A stretch of 64,000 bases of DNA, from NCBI RefSeq assembly GCF_014199215.1, contig NZ_JACIJC010000002.1:62001-126000 (forward strand), written 5' to 3'. Every line of letters starts with the position of its first letter. Position 1 is the first letter of the stretch. The notes under the pieces are model-generated. The model searched no databases, was not told where the DNA came from, and saw nothing but the letters and a program-made list of their open reading frames with translations. Positions 1 through 9,363 of this stretch are shown in pieces. Position numbers and translations under genes: made by a program. This DNA is from Sphingobium boeckii. Lineage in GTDB: Bacteria > Pseudomonadota > Alphaproteobacteria > Sphingomonadales > Sphingomonadaceae.

Positions 1-685
1 GTGGCGTGGCATCTTCCACCAGCGCGAGCTTTACCGGCGGCTGGACGCAGGACGCGCTGCCGCGAAACCCGCAAAAGCGACCGCGGCCGTCCAGCATCGG
101 CACGGCAGACAGCTCGACGATCAGGCTGGTTTCCCGCAGCATCGCACGCTGTCCCGAAAAGGCACGATGCGCGCCAAGACCGCTCAGCAGCGGCATATCC
201 TGTTCGTCATTCTCGAAAAGCTGGAACAACCCGGTCAAAGGCTTGCCGATCACCGATCCGGCGAGCACGCCCATCACCCGCTCGGCGGAGGCGGAGAGCG
301 CGATCAGCCGCATTTCGGCATCGGTTTCCCAGAGCCAGTCTGCAGATGCGCGTAGAAAATCGGTTTCGCGGTCGATCTGCGCGGCCGGGGCCGGCAGCCG
401 CGGCGGGCGCGGCGTCCATCCGCCGATGGTTAGGCGCACATGGCCGTCTTCCGGCTCCGCGCGCACCCACAGATCCAGATCATTGTCGGTATCGGCGGCG
501 ATCACCCCGCGCGAGATCAAGATGCCCAGCCGCTGCGCCAGCCGCACCAGCGTGGCGATCTGGGGCACCGCGATCGTGCCGCCCTCCTCGCCGCCCGCGC
601 GCAAATGCAGCCCCAGCAACGGTGGATCCGCCTCGACAAGGCGTCCGTGCACATCGACCCGGCCGCTCACCGGTGCCGCATTCAT
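1..685 (-). CDS. PAS-domain sensor protein, probably histidine kinase (3' part outside window)
   Basis: An open minus-strand frame runs from an ATG at 685 off the left edge, giving 228 residues with no stop. The start overlaps the stop of the DUF2336 gene (ATGA), so the two are probably translationally coupled. Residues 1-110 look like a PilZ-free sensory region of unknown fold. From about residue 120 the segment beginning FLRASADWLWETD has the shape of a PAS domain, continuing through a VMGVLAGSVIGKPL stretch. A kinase domain is inferred, not seen, because the C-terminus lies outside the window. It could also be a PAS-GGDEF or another PAS output protein. Confidence 0.7.
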   Translation of the reverse strand, partial: MNAAPVSGRVDVHGRLVEADPPLLGLHLRAGGEEGGTIAVPQIATLVRLAQRLGILISRGVIAADTDNDLDLWVRAEPEDGHVRLTIGGWTPRPPRLPAPAAQIDRETDFLRASADWLWETDAEMRLIALSASAERVMGVLAGSVIGKPLTGLFQLFENDEQDMPLLSGLGAHRAFSGQRAMLRETSLIVELSAVPMLDGRGRFCGFRGSASCVQPPVKLALVEDATP

Positions 686-1794
686 GCCCAGCCATCCCGT
701 CGCTCGGCCAATCCGGCCGCCAGCGCGGTGATCGCGGTGCGATAGCCATTGTCGATCTGCCACGGACGAATCGCTTCCATCGCGTGAACCCGGTCCAGCG
801 TCTCATAAGCGTCGATCTGCTCGACCACCGCCGCATCATCCGTGCCGATCGCCATCATGATCGAAGCCGCCGCCTCACGCCCCACGTCCAGCGCGCGCAG
901 CAACACCACGAGGCGGTCACCATAAGGCGGCAGCGCCATGCCACGCGCGGATTCGAAATCGATCCCGCCGCGCACCGCCAGCATCGCCACGAACAGCGAA
1001 AGCCGCCCCTCGAGACACGCGGCCTTGAGCATCATATCATTGAGCACGCCGCGATCGGACAATTGATAGACGAGCTGCATCGACGCGGCCTCGAGCGTTT
1101 CGCCCTCATCGTGCATGGACAGGCTGGCCCCGGCGGCATCCATCAGCGCGGCATCCACCGCGCCCGGCTCCGCCCGATGCTGGCGCACCATATATTCGCG
1201 CAAGGCCGCGGCCACCCACCACACCAGCCTGTAATGCAGGTCGGCCGGCAGATCGGTGCGCAGCAATGTGGGTTCGTCGAACATGTAGAGCCGGCGGCTT
1301 TCCGCGATGAGCAGCGCCATGGCGGCAATCGCCACCTCGGGATCCTCGTCGCTCAGCAAGGTCTCGACAAGCCGCGATTCGGGTTCGAAATCGTTACGGC
1401 GCAGCATCTGGGAGATGCGCTGTTCCTCCACGCGCGCGAGCAGCAGCGAAACGAGTTCGACATCGTGCAGCGCCCGCGCCCGATCCAGCACGGGCATGGC
1501 GAGCGAAACGCGCATACTGCCGAGCGCCGTCAGCAATTCCGCGGAAAAATGCGGCGAATCCGCAGCGACGATATGCTGGCGCAGGTCGCTTTCCACCGCG
1601 GCGACAAGCCGCGTGAGAAAATGACGGACGGTGACTCGCTGATAATCGTTCAGCCGCATCGTTTCGGGCAGAAACAGATCGACGAGCGACGCCAGCCGCT
1701 TGCGCGCGCCATGCGCCGCGCGGGCGGCATCGGCGAGCAAGCGCTCCGCCCCTATCGGCTGAGCGGCCGAACCGTCATCGTCATCAGCGAACAT
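682..1794 (-). CDS. DUF2336 domain-containing protein
   Basis: The product has 370 residues, is soluble and is mostly helical. It matches in length and style the DUF2336 family of alphaproteobacterial proteins, which look like HEAT-type helical repeats and often sit beside sensor kinases. Runs such as LLSDEDPEVAIAAMALLIAE and repeated Leu/Ala/Arg-rich helices support a repeat scaffold. No enzyme motif is visible. It overlaps the PAS sensor start by four bases, which suggests a shared signalling role, an inference from context only. The start at 1794 has no strong ribosome-binding site. Confidence 0.75.
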   Translation of the reverse strand: MFADDDDGSAAQPIGAERLLADAARAAHGARKRLASLVDLFLPETMRLNDYQRVTVRHFLTRLVAAVESDLRQHIVAADSPHFSAELLTALGSMRVSLAMPVLDRARALHDVELVSLLLARVEEQRISQMLRRNDFEPESRLVETLLSDEDPEVAIAAMALLIAESRRLYMFDEPTLLRTDLPADLHYRLVWWVAAALREYMVRQHRAEPGAVDAALMDAAGASLSMHDEGETLEAASMQLVYQLSDRGVLNDMMLKAACLEGRLSLFVAMLAVRGGIDFESARGMALPPYGDRLVVLLRALDVGREAAASIMMAIGTDDAAVVEQIDAYETLDRVHAMEAIRPWQIDNGYRTAITALAAGLAERRDGWA

Positions 1795-1818
1795 GGACGT
1801 GAATATAAGGCGCTATAG

Positions 1819-2988
1819 TTAAATTGACCCTAACCCTGGGGCACGCCGGCCCAGCAATCTTTGTCCGGCGATCACGGCGCTGAAACCCGCGAGGCAGACC
1901 GCGCCGAGGCTCCAGTGCGGCAGGCCGAAGGCGGCGAATGGCCATGCCAGCAAAGCCATGGCCGCCGGGCCGGCCAGCGCGCGGCCCAGCAGATGTTCGG
2001 TGCCGCGCAGGATGATCATCACGCCGATCGCGCTCCCCACCAGCGGCCATATGCTCCAGCCCCCATATTCCAGCGCAAACCGCCACCCCAGCGCCACCAT
2101 CGCAAGCGCGGCCAGTGCATTCCGGCCGGCAAGCCAGAGGCCGCGCCATTTCGCGGGGCGCAGAGCGATCGCGTCGATCTGGCCTGGGATCGCCAGCAGC
2201 GGCCCGGTCAGCGCCAGCGCGAGCGCACCTGTCCCCGTCCAGCCTGTGGCCGCCAATATCACAGCCAGCGCCGCCAGCCCGAGCGCGGCGCACCGCATCC
2301 ACAGCGGCTTGATGCCCTTGGCCAGGATGAAGCCCGATATCCCTTCGCGCACGGACGCGGGGATCCAGCCGCCGATCCCGTCGATCGTCAGCAGCGCGCT
2401 TTCGGCCTTGCGCACCTTCTCCATCGATTCGGCGAGCACGATCCCGGCGGGCGACACTTCCACGCGCACCGCTTCGGCCTGCACGATCCGCCGGAGCAGT
2501 GTGGATTGCAGATCCCAATCCCCCAGCATCGCCACCGTCTTGCGCAGCAGCGCGCCGTCGATCAGTGCCAGCCCGGCCCAGCGCGATCCGGCGTCGATCC
2601 GTTCGAATTGCGCGGTGTCGATCGATTCGGGCAAAGTGAACAGACTGGGCACATTGGCGTTGCCCGCCCGCACGATCAGATCCTGCCGCGCGATGATTCC
2701 GTCCGCGATCAGCAGCAGGCGTTCCTCGGGATGGATGCGATCGGCGGCGTCCGCCACGGAGCGCGCCAGTTCCACGCCGATTCCGTCGCGCTTCAGCCGG
2801 TCCACGGCGCTGACGAGCGCTGCGGGCACGCGTTCGACGAGGATCACGATATGATGTGCGCCCGCCGCGGCGGCCTGCCGCGCCTGATGCTCGATCAGGC
2901 TGCGCCCCAGAAACGGCATGGCAGCGCGCACGCCGCCGCCATCATCCCCGCACTCTGCCATACCGACGATCAGACTGGCCAGCGCCAC
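1819..2988 (-). CDS. Membrane protein with N-terminal nucleotidyltransferase-like domain and degenerate CDP-alcohol phosphotransferase-like region
   Basis: The product has 389 residues. Residues 1-200 look like an alpha/beta nucleotidyltransferase fold (SLIVGMAECG at the start, LLLIADGII near 92-99 where the metal-site Asp would lie), but the classic GGxGxR loop is absent. Residues 230 to 380 hold several hydrophobic segments. DG at 203-204, a basic amphipathic stretch and GQIDAIALR at 269-277 fall where a CDP-alcohol phosphatidyltransferase would have its D-x2-DG-x2-AR motif, but most key residues are missing. The architecture resembles bifunctional inositol-phosphate cytidylyltransferase/phospholipid synthases. 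Function is unproven and may be lost. The start is the first in-frame ATG. Confidence 0.6.
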   Translation of the reverse strand: MALASLIVGMAECGDDGGGVRAAMPFLGRSLIEHQARQAAAAGAHHIVILVERVPAALVSAVDRLKRDGIGVELARSVADAADRIHPEERLLLIADGIIARQDLIVRAGNANVPSLFTLPESIDTAQFERIDAGSRWAGLALIDGALLRKTVAMLGDWDLQSTLLRRIVQAEAVRVEVSPAGIVLAESMEKVRKAESALLTIDGIGGWIPASVREGISGFILAKGIKPLWMRCAALGLAALAVILAATGWTGTGALALALTGPLLAIPGQIDAIALRPAKWRGLWLAGRNALAALAMVALGWRFALEYGGWSIWPLVGSAIGVMIILRGTEHLLGRALAGPAAMALLAWPFAAFGLPHWSLGAVCLAGFSAVIAGQRLLGRRAPGLGSI

Positions 2989-3057
2989 GCACTCTCCCCC
3001 ACATTCGTGATTTCAAGCGGGCGATAAGCGCTTATGACGATGAACGCAAAGTCCCGC

Positions 3058-3357
3058 TCAGCCGCCGAACGACGATATCGCGCTGTTCACCCGGCGCACC
3101 GAGACCGGATCGCCTGGCGCGGCTTCTGCCGCTTCATCCGCCGCCGCCATCAGCCGGGTGGCACCAAAGCTCGCCGCCAGCCCTTTCAGCCGCCACGCCG
3201 CCATGCGCCAATTGGCGTCGCAGCGGGATCGGGAGAGCAGATCGGCCTGTCGCAAGGCACTTTCGAGGAAGGCGGAGCGCAATTCCGCGATCAGCGACGG
3301 ATCGTCGCCAACGGCGGCCGCCAACGCGGTATCGAGCGCTCCTGGATCATAAGCCAT
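3058..3357 (-). CDS. Degenerate Hpt-like protein
   Basis: The product is 99 residues and all-helical. Residues 52-66 follow the Hpt signature H-x-L-K-G-x3-x2-G-A, but the phosphorylatable His is replaced by Trp (W55, followed by RLKG and later SFGA). Typical Hpt proteins pass phosphate from hybrid kinases to response regulators; this one should not be phosphorylated at the usual site. It could be a pseudo-Hpt that binds a partner. It is divergent from the large coiled-coil membrane protein that follows, with about 75 bp between them. Confidence 0.7.
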   Translation of the reverse strand: MAYDPGALDTALAAAVGDDPSLIAELRSAFLESALRQADLLSRSRCDANWRMAAWRLKGLAASFGATRLMAAADEAAEAAPGDPVSVRRVNSAISSFGG

Positions 3358-3431
3358 TTTCGTCTGATATATCGTTCGTCTTAAGGACCGGTTTCGGGAA
3401 TCTGTTTGTTCGCAGAAAAAACGTGGTAAAC

Positions 3432-5753
3432 ATGTCAGCTATGACTGGGGGATCACGGATCATCGATTTCCGCCGCAATGGCGCGGAAAACGAAACGGCA
3501 ACGCCGGACGCCATCGCGCCCGCCGAAGCCGCGGCGCACTATCATCAGGAGCCTGAAACGGCTTTCTGGGAGGAAGACCCTGCGCCTTCGCCTTGGAAAG
3601 ACCGGATTATCGCCAGTGTGTCGGCCATTCTGGCGGGCGGCTGGATCGGTCTTGTCGCCTGGACCGGCTGGACCTCGCTGGGCGGACGCATGGCGACGCC
3701 TGCTGAATTCGCAGGGATCGTGGCGATGGGCAGCGCCCCGCTCGCGCTGATTGGCGTCGGCTATCTGCTGATGATGCGCGGCAGCAAGCGCGAGGCGCGC
3801 CGTTTCGCGCGCACCTCTGGGGCGTTGCGCGCCGAATCGGCCTGGTTGGAGGCGGTGCTCAACTCGGTTTCCACCAAGATCGAGGAAAATCGCGCCAGCC
3901 TGGCCGCGCAGACCACGCATTTGTTGACCGTGGGCGATGAAGCCGCGGGCCGGATGAAGGTGTTGAACGAAGCGATGCGCGGCGAGGTCGATTCGATCGG
4001 CCGTCAGTCCCAGGCGCTCAAGAACGCCGCCACCGCCGCACGCGCGGACATGAGCGTATTGCTGGCCGATCTGCCCAAGGCGCAGGTCGAAACCCGGCGA
4101 GTCACCGAGAATCTCCGCGACGCCGGGCTGATCGCGCATGAAAATGCCGGCGCGCTCGAGGCGCAACTTTCCTCGCTGGCGATGCGCGGGCGCGAAGCCG
4201 ACGAGATTGCGGGAGGCGCCGCCCAGCGGCTCTCGGCGCATATGGCGCGAATGGAAAGCACCAGCGAAGTCGCGGCCGCCCGGCTCGAAGGCGCAGCGAG
4301 CCAGATGACCGTCGCGGTGGATGCCGCATTGTCACGCGCGGCCGACGCCGTGGACGAAGCCCGCAAGGGCATGGAGGCGCAGGGTGCTGCCATGCTGGCC
4401 ATGATCAGCCAGTCCCAGGCAGCGCTCGGCCGCACCGGCGAAGACGCCAGCGCCGCGCTCAACGCGCGAATCGCCGATATCAACGACGGCATCGTCCAGC
4501 TTGGCCAGTCGCTCGAAATGCACGAGACGGCCAGCCGCGAGATGACGAGCGCGATCCAAACCGCTTTTGCCGAGGTCGAACAGAAAATGGCGCTGCTCGA
4601 TACCACGGGCACGCAGCGGACGGGCGAGCTCGCCCAGGCGATCGCCCTGCTGCGCGGTCACGCCGAGCAGATGACGAGCACCCTGCAGGGCGGCGGCGCG
4701 ATGGCCGATTCGCTGATCCAGAAATCGGAAGCGCTGCTAACCGCGCTGGATGCCAATGCGCGCGAGCTTGACGAAACCCTGCCCGCCGCACTGACACGTC
4801 TCGATAGCAAGATCGATCATAGCCGCATCCTGCTGGCGTCCGTCATGCCCGATGCCGAAAAACTGGAGATGACCGCGGTCAGCGCTTCCAACCGGCTCAA
4901 CGAAGCCGAAGAGGCGATCAAGCGCCAAAGCGCGACGATCGATGCGGTGATCGCCGATATGGACAAGCGCATCGGCGACAATCGCGCGGCGGTGGAGGAT
5001 TTGGGCAAGGCGATCGGGCTGGCCGGGGACGAAGCCACGCGCTTTGCCGAATCCGCCGCACCCCAATTGCTCGATTCGCTGGTCCGCGTCCGCGAGACCG
5101 CATTGCAGGCGTCCGAGCGCGCACGCGACAGCCTGGCCGCGATCATTCCCGATACCGCCGCCGCGCTCGCAAAGGCGAGCGACGAAGCGATGGGCGACAC
5201 GATCAAGACCCGGGTGGAAGCGCAAATGGCGGAGATTTCCGCCGCCGCGGACCGGGCGGTGGACGCCGCCCATGCCGCCTCCGAGCGGCTCATGCGCCAG
5301 ATGCTGACCATCGCTGACACCAGCGCACAGGTGGAATCGCGGATCGAAGACGCGCGCGAAGAAGTTCGCACCGCCAATACGGACAGTTTCGCCAGGCGCG
5401 TCGCGCTGCTGATCGAATCGCTCAATTCCACCGCGATCGACGTGACCAAGATCTTGTCCAACGATGTGACGGACAGCGCCTGGGCCGCGTATCTGAAAGG
5501 CGATCGCGGGGTCTTCACGCGGCGTGCCGTGCGCTTGCTGGATGCCGGCGAAGTGCGCGAGATCGCACGTCATTATGACGAGGATCCAGAATTCCGCGAA
5601 CATGTGAACCGCTATATTCACGATTTCGAAGCGCTGCTGCGCAACATCCTCGCCACCCGCGAAGGCTCCCCGCTCAGCGTGACGATCCTTTCGTCGGATA
5701 TGGGCAAGCTCTATGTGGCGCTGGCCCAAGCGATCGAACGCCTGCGGACGTGA
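3432..5753 (+). CDS. Large coiled-coil inner-membrane protein, function unknown
   Basis: The frame is open well upstream, but the ATG at 3432 is the sensible start because the divergent Hpt-like gene occupies the region before it. The product has 773 residues. About 58 polar residues are followed by two hydrophobic segments (about 59-79 and 93-114). Then come roughly 500 residues of Ala/Glu/Gln/Arg-rich helix with long heptad-like stretches, and a globular C-terminus from about residue 640. The layout resembles chemoreceptor-like or KAP-type scaffold proteins, but no HAMP or methyl-accepting signalling tip was recognised. Automated annotations often call such proteins ATPases, yet no Walker motif is visible. 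Confidence 0.75.
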   Translation: MSAMTGGSRIIDFRRNGAENETATPDAIAPAEAAAHYHQEPETAFWEEDPAPSPWKDRIIASVSAILAGGWIGLVAWTGWTSLGGRMATPAEFAGIVAMGSAPLALIGVGYLLMMRGSKREARRFARTSGALRAESAWLEAVLNSVSTKIEENRASLAAQTTHLLTVGDEAAGRMKVLNEAMRGEVDSIGRQSQALKNAATAARADMSVLLADLPKAQVETRRVTENLRDAGLIAHENAGALEAQLSSLAMRGREADEIAGGAAQRLSAHMARMESTSEVAAARLEGAASQMTVAVDAALSRAADAVDEARKGMEAQGAAMLAMISQSQAALGRTGEDASAALNARIADINDGIVQLGQSLEMHETASREMTSAIQTAFAEVEQKMALLDTTGTQRTGELAQAIALLRGHAEQMTSTLQGGGAMADSLIQKSEALLTALDANARELDETLPAALTRLDSKIDHSRILLASVMPDAEKLEMTAVSASNRLNEAEEAIKRQSATIDAVIADMDKRIGDNRAAVEDLGKAIGLAGDEATRFAESAAPQLLDSLVRVRETALQASERARDSLAAIIPDTAAALAKASDEAMGDTIKTRVEAQMAEISAAADRAVDAAHAASERLMRQMLTIADTSAQVESRIEDAREEVRTANTDSFARRVALLIESLNSTAIDVTKILSNDVTDSAWAAYLKGDRGVFTRRAVRLLDAGEVREIARHYDEDPEFREHVNRYIHDFEALLRNILATREGSPLSVTILSSDMGKLYVALAQAIERLRT

Positions 5754-5769
5754 GGGGATAGCGCCCATC

Positions 5770-5860
5770 CGTCATGCTGAACGTGTTTCAGCATCCATTC
5801 CTCCGTCGGCCTGATGGCCGTGACTTTGAAATGGACCCTGAAACAAGTTCAGGGTGACGG
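5770..5860. repeat. Family A palindromic repeat, inverted pair
   Basis: Two inverted copies of a short hairpin unit (stem GCTGAA/TTCAGC or CCCTGAA/TTCAGGG around a five-base loop) face each other. They lie between two convergent genes, so the pair may also act as a transcription end. The spacer contains GACTTTGAAATGGA, which recurs in the copy at 49118. Confidence 0.85.
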
Positions 5861-5880
5861 TATAATCGGGTGCGCTCCGC

Positions 5881-6144
5881 CTAGCCCTTAAAAAAATCGA
5901 ACGCCTCGACCCCGATCCAGCCATTCACATAATTGGCGTAGAACAGGCCGAATGCCGCCGCCGATAGGATCGTAGTGATCAGCGCCACGCGCTTGGGGCG
6001 GAAATTGGCGGGCGCGCTGTCTGCCTGTCCTGGGATTTTGGGCAGTCCCGCCTCGTCATGCGTCCGCACGCCAAAGGGCATGACCACGAAAGCGGTCATC
6101 ACCCAGAACAGCAGATAAATGGCGAGGATAGAACTCAAGCTCAT
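5881..6144 (-). CDS. DUF1467 family membrane protein
   Basis: The product has 87 residues with two predicted membrane helices (about 5-25 and 52-72). It carries the VMPFGVRTHDE stretch typical of DUF1467. The family is small, conserved in alphaproteobacteria and of unknown function. It starts four bases after the RNase J stop, as the last gene of the long nuo-birA-coaX-rnj run, an order common in this group. A repeat pair follows immediately. Confidence 0.85.
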   Translation of the reverse strand: MSLSSILAIYLLFWVMTAFVVMPFGVRTHDEAGLPKIPGQADSAPANFRPKRVALITTILSAAAFGLFYANYVNGWIGVEAFDFFKG

Positions 6145-6148
6145 CGCA

Positions 6149-7849
6149 TCATACCCTTACAAGCAGCACATCGACCATGGGCTTCTTGCCCGTCCAATGC
6201 GTCGCGCGACGACGCACCGCCAGGCGCACCTGTTCGCGCAGCGCGTCCTCGCTCTTGGCACCCTTTTTCACGGCTTCGGCAGCGGCCGCGATCGCGTCGA
6301 CCATGAACGCATCGCGATCTTCCTCCACCGGGATACCCTGGATCTTGATCTCGGGGCTGCCCTTCAGGCGGCTGGAGCCGTCCACCGCGACCGCGACCGA
6401 AATCTGGCCGTGCAGCGCGACCTTGCGGCGCTCATTCATCGTCGTGCCGTCCGCGGGCAGGATCACATCACCATCCAGCACCAGCCGGCCGACCCGCTCA
6501 TGGCCCAATTTCACTGGACCGTTGGGCGCGAGCCGCAACAGCTCGCCATTCTCCTGCACGATCGCCTTGGGCACGCCCTGCTTCAGGCCGAACCGCGCCT
6601 GTTCCGCCATGTGGCGCATCTCGCCATGCACGGGGAGCAGGATTTCGGGACGGATCCATTTATACATTTCCGCCAGTTCGGGGCGGCCAGGATGGCCCGA
6701 CACATGGACGTGCGCCTGACGGTCGGTGATCATTTCCACACCCTGCGCCGCCAGTGAATTCTGGATGCGGCCGATCGCGATTTCGTTGCCGGGAATCTGC
6801 TTTGACGAAAAGACCACGGTGTCGCCGGCCTCCAGCTTGATCTGATGACTGCCCTCGGCCACGCGCGCCAGCGCTGCGCGGGCTTCGCCCTGCCCGCCCG
6901 TGGCAACGATCATCACCTTGTCGCGCGGCAATCTCATGGCGCTGTCGAAATCCACCGTCTCGGGGAAATCCTGCAGATAATTATTGGCCCGCGCCACGCG
7001 CAAGATGCGATCGAGCGAGCGCCCGGCCACGCACATCGTGCGCCCCGTGTCCTTGGCCACCTGCCCCAGGGTCTGCAGCCGCGCGGCGTTCGACGCGAAA
7101 GTGGTGACGAGCACCCGGCCCTTGGCTTCGCCCACCACACGATCGAGATCGGCGCGCACGCTGCCTTCGGATCCTGAAGGCTGTTCGTTGAACACATTGG
7201 TCGAATCGCAGACCATGGCGAGAATGCCCTGATCGCCGACCGCGCTCAATTCCGCCGGGGTGGAGGGCACGCCGAGCTGCGGCGCTTCGTCCAGCTTCCA
7301 ATCGCCGGTATGAAAAATCTTGCCATAAGGCGTGTCGATCAGCAGCGCATTGCCTTCGGGGATCGAATGCGCCAGCGGCAGATAACGAAAGCCGAACGGC
7401 CCGATCTGGAATGGCTCCAGATCACGCACGATGTTCAGTTCGACACGGCTGGCGATGCCCTCTTCGTCCAATTTGCCTTGGATCAGGCCGGCGGTGAACG
7501 GCGTGGCATAAAGCGGCACGCCGAGATCCGCAGCGAAATAGGGCAAGGCACCGATATGATCCTCATGCCCGTGTGTCAGCACGATCGCGAGCAGATCATC
7601 CCGCCGCTCTTCGATAAAGGCCAGATCGGGCAGGATCAGGTCGATCCCGGGATAAGCCGGATCGGCGAAGGTGATCCCGCAATCGACCATCACCCATTTG
7701 CCCTGGGTGCCATAGAGATTGACGTTCATGCCAATCTCGCCCGAGCCGCCAAGCGCGAGGAAGAGGAGTTCTTTGCCGGGTTTCGTCACTGAAAATATAT
7801 TCCAATTCTTGTTATGTCGCCCACGCGCGCCATCGCGGCGGGTGGGCAT
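6149..7849 (-). CDS. rnj: Ribonuclease J
   Basis: The product has 566 residues and is a metallo-beta-lactamase/beta-CASP RNase. It has the zinc motif HGHEDH at about residues 94-99, a GALPYF stretch after it, and the beta-CASP region with SGHPGRPE and LPVHGEMRH further on. RNase J combines endo- and 5'-exonuclease activity on mRNA and rRNA precursors. Two starts are possible: ATG at 7849, with AGGA about 11 bases upstream inside coaX, or GTG at 7789, which gives the more usual VTKPGKELLF N-terminus. It follows coaX by five bases. Confidence 0.95.
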   Translation of the reverse strand: MPTRRDGARGRHNKNWNIFSVTKPGKELLFLALGGSGEIGMNVNLYGTQGKWVMVDCGITFADPAYPGIDLILPDLAFIEERRDDLLAIVLTHGHEDHIGALPYFAADLGVPLYATPFTAGLIQGKLDEEGIASRVELNIVRDLEPFQIGPFGFRYLPLAHSIPEGNALLIDTPYGKIFHTGDWKLDEAPQLGVPSTPAELSAVGDQGILAMVCDSTNVFNEQPSGSEGSVRADLDRVVGEAKGRVLVTTFASNAARLQTLGQVAKDTGRTMCVAGRSLDRILRVARANNYLQDFPETVDFDSAMRLPRDKVMIVATGGQGEARAALARVAEGSHQIKLEAGDTVVFSSKQIPGNEIAIGRIQNSLAAQGVEMITDRQAHVHVSGHPGRPELAEMYKWIRPEILLPVHGEMRHMAEQARFGLKQGVPKAIVQENGELLRLAPNGPVKLGHERVGRLVLDGDVILPADGTTMNERRKVALHGQISVAVAVDGSSRLKGSPEIKIQGIPVEEDRDAFMVDAIAAAAEAVKKGAKSEDALREQVRLAVRRRATHWTGKKPMVDVLLVRV

Positions 7850-7854
7850 AAAAT

Positions 7855-8631
7855 CTATGTCCTGGATCGCTCATACAGCAGCGATAGACCGGTGATCGTC
7901 ATGTCCGGCTCGATCGCATCGAAAACGTCGCTATGTTTTTCGAAAAGCGTGGCGAGCCCTCCGGTCGCCAGCACCTTAGATGGGCGACCGATCTCTGCTT
8001 TCAAGCGCGTTACCAGACCTTCCAGCAGCGCGATATACCCCCAATAGATGCCCGCGTGCATCTGATCCTCGGTCGTGCGGCCGATTACGCTATGCCCCTT
8101 GGGTGCCTCGATCGCGATGCGTGGCAGCTTGGCCGTGGCCGCAACCAGCGCATCGAGCGAGAGATTGATGCCCGGCACGATCAGCCCGCCCTTATAGGCA
8201 CCGGTATAATCGACCACATCGAAGGTGGTCGCGGTGCCGAAATCGATCACGATCAGATCGCCTGGATGCGCCGCGTGCGCCGCGATGGCGTTGAGCACCC
8301 GGTCGGCCCCCACCGTCTGCGGCTCCACCACATCCAGCGTGATGCCCCATTCGGCCGGCCCGCGCCCCGCCACCAGAGGGCGCACGCCGAAATATTTATT
8401 GGAGAGCATTTCGAGATTGTGGAGCGCACGCGGCACCACCGTGCCGATAATCACCGCGCTCACGTCCGATCGCTGATAGCCCTCGATCTGAAGCAATTGG
8501 TGCATCCACACCGCATATTCGTCCGCCGTGCGCCGCGCGTCCGTGGCGATGCGCCAGCGCGCCTTGATCTCGCCATCCTTGACAAGCGCGGCGACGACAT
8601 TGGTATTTCCGGCATCGATTGCGAGCAACAT
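7855..8631 (-). CDS. coaX: Type III pantothenate kinase
   Basis: The product has 258 residues and performs the first step of coenzyme A synthesis, phosphorylating pantothenate. Family marks are the N-terminal DAGNTN phosphate loop (6-11), GADR near 109 and the DFGTATTFD segment near 130. The length is usual for CoaX. It sits between birA and rnj in the operon downstream of complex I, so cofactor supply is expressed with respiration. Confidence 0.96.
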   Translation of the reverse strand: MLLAIDAGNTNVVAALVKDGEIKARWRIATDARRTADEYAVWMHQLLQIEGYQRSDVSAVIIGTVVPRALHNLEMLSNKYFGVRPLVAGRGPAEWGITLDVVEPQTVGADRVLNAIAAHAAHPGDLIVIDFGTATTFDVVDYTGAYKGGLIVPGINLSLDALVAATAKLPRIAIEAPKGHSVIGRTTEDQMHAGIYWGYIALLEGLVTRLKAEIGRPSKVLATGGLATLFEKHSDVFDAIEPDMTITGLSLLYERSRT

Positions 8632-8642
8632 GGCCTGGCCCT

Positions 8643-9335
8643 TCAGATCAGGAAGACATCGCCGGCGTGAATGACACGGCTATGGCCATCCGCCAAGCGC
8701 AGGATCAGCGCACCATCGCTATCCAGCCCGTCGAACAAGCCCTTTATGCTTTCGCCATCGGGCAGATTGGCGGTCAAGGCGGTGCCCTTGGGATGCGCGG
8801 CGGCGAGCCAGGCGGTGCGGATGGGCGCGAGGCCTTCGCTGCGCCAGCGCCCCAGCCAGTGCGCGAACGCCGCGGCCAGATCTTCCAGGAATAACGCCGG
8901 ATCGGGTGCTCCCCTGCCGCCGACGGCGAGGCTGGTCACCGCGCGCTCCAGACCTTCGGGATAATGCGCCAGATTGACGCCCATGCCGATGACCACCGCG
9001 CCATCAGCGCCTTCGAGCAGGATGCCCGAGAGCTTTGCGCCATCCAGCAACAGATCGTTCGGCCATTTGAGCGTCAGCGCGCCTTCACCCACCCATGGTG
9101 TCACCGTCTCGTGCAAGGCCACCGCCGCCACGAACCCCAGCGACGCGGGCGATGGATCGGCAGGGCGCGGTCGCACCAAGGTGCTCGCATAAAGATTGCC
9201 CGGCGGCGATTGCCATATCCGGCCCAGACGCCCCCGCCCCGCGGTTTGAGTCACGGCGCGCAGCCAGAGGCCTTCGGCTTCTCCGGCTGAGGCAAGCGCG
9301 ATCATGTCCTGATTGGTCGAGGCCGTAGCCTCCAA
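8643..9335 (-). CDS. birA: Biotin--[acetyl-CoA-carboxylase] ligase
   Basis: The product has about 230 residues. It attaches biotin to carboxylase carrier domains such as the one in the methylcrotonyl-CoA carboxylase at 42620. The biotinyl-AMP loop is seen as GRGRLGR with a preceding QTAGRG, plus the KWPND segment. There is no N-terminal DNA-binding domain, so it is not a BirA-type repressor. No ATG exists before ATASTNQDM. The TTG at 9335 is taken as the start, with a CTG six codons further upstream as an alternative. It lies 28 bases after nuoN. Confidence 0.93.
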   Translation of the reverse strand: MEATASTNQDMIALASAGEAEGLWLRAVTQTAGRGRLGRIWQSPPGNLYASTLVRPRPADPSPASLGFVAAVALHETVTPWVGEGALTLKWPNDLLLDGAKLSGILLEGADGAVVIGMGVNLAHYPEGLERAVTSLAVGGRGAPDPALFLEDLAAAFAHWLGRWRSEGLAPIRTAWLAAAHPKGTALTANLPDGESIKGLFDGLDSDGALILRLADGHSRVIHAGDVFLI

Positions 9336-9363
9336 TATGCGAATGATCGTCAGCGGTGCAAAC

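Noticed and set aside
1-1818. Long plus-strand open frame over the sensor and DUF2336 genes
   Set aside because: It is antisense to two better-supported genes and reads as an Arg/His-rich shadow typical of high-GC DNA.
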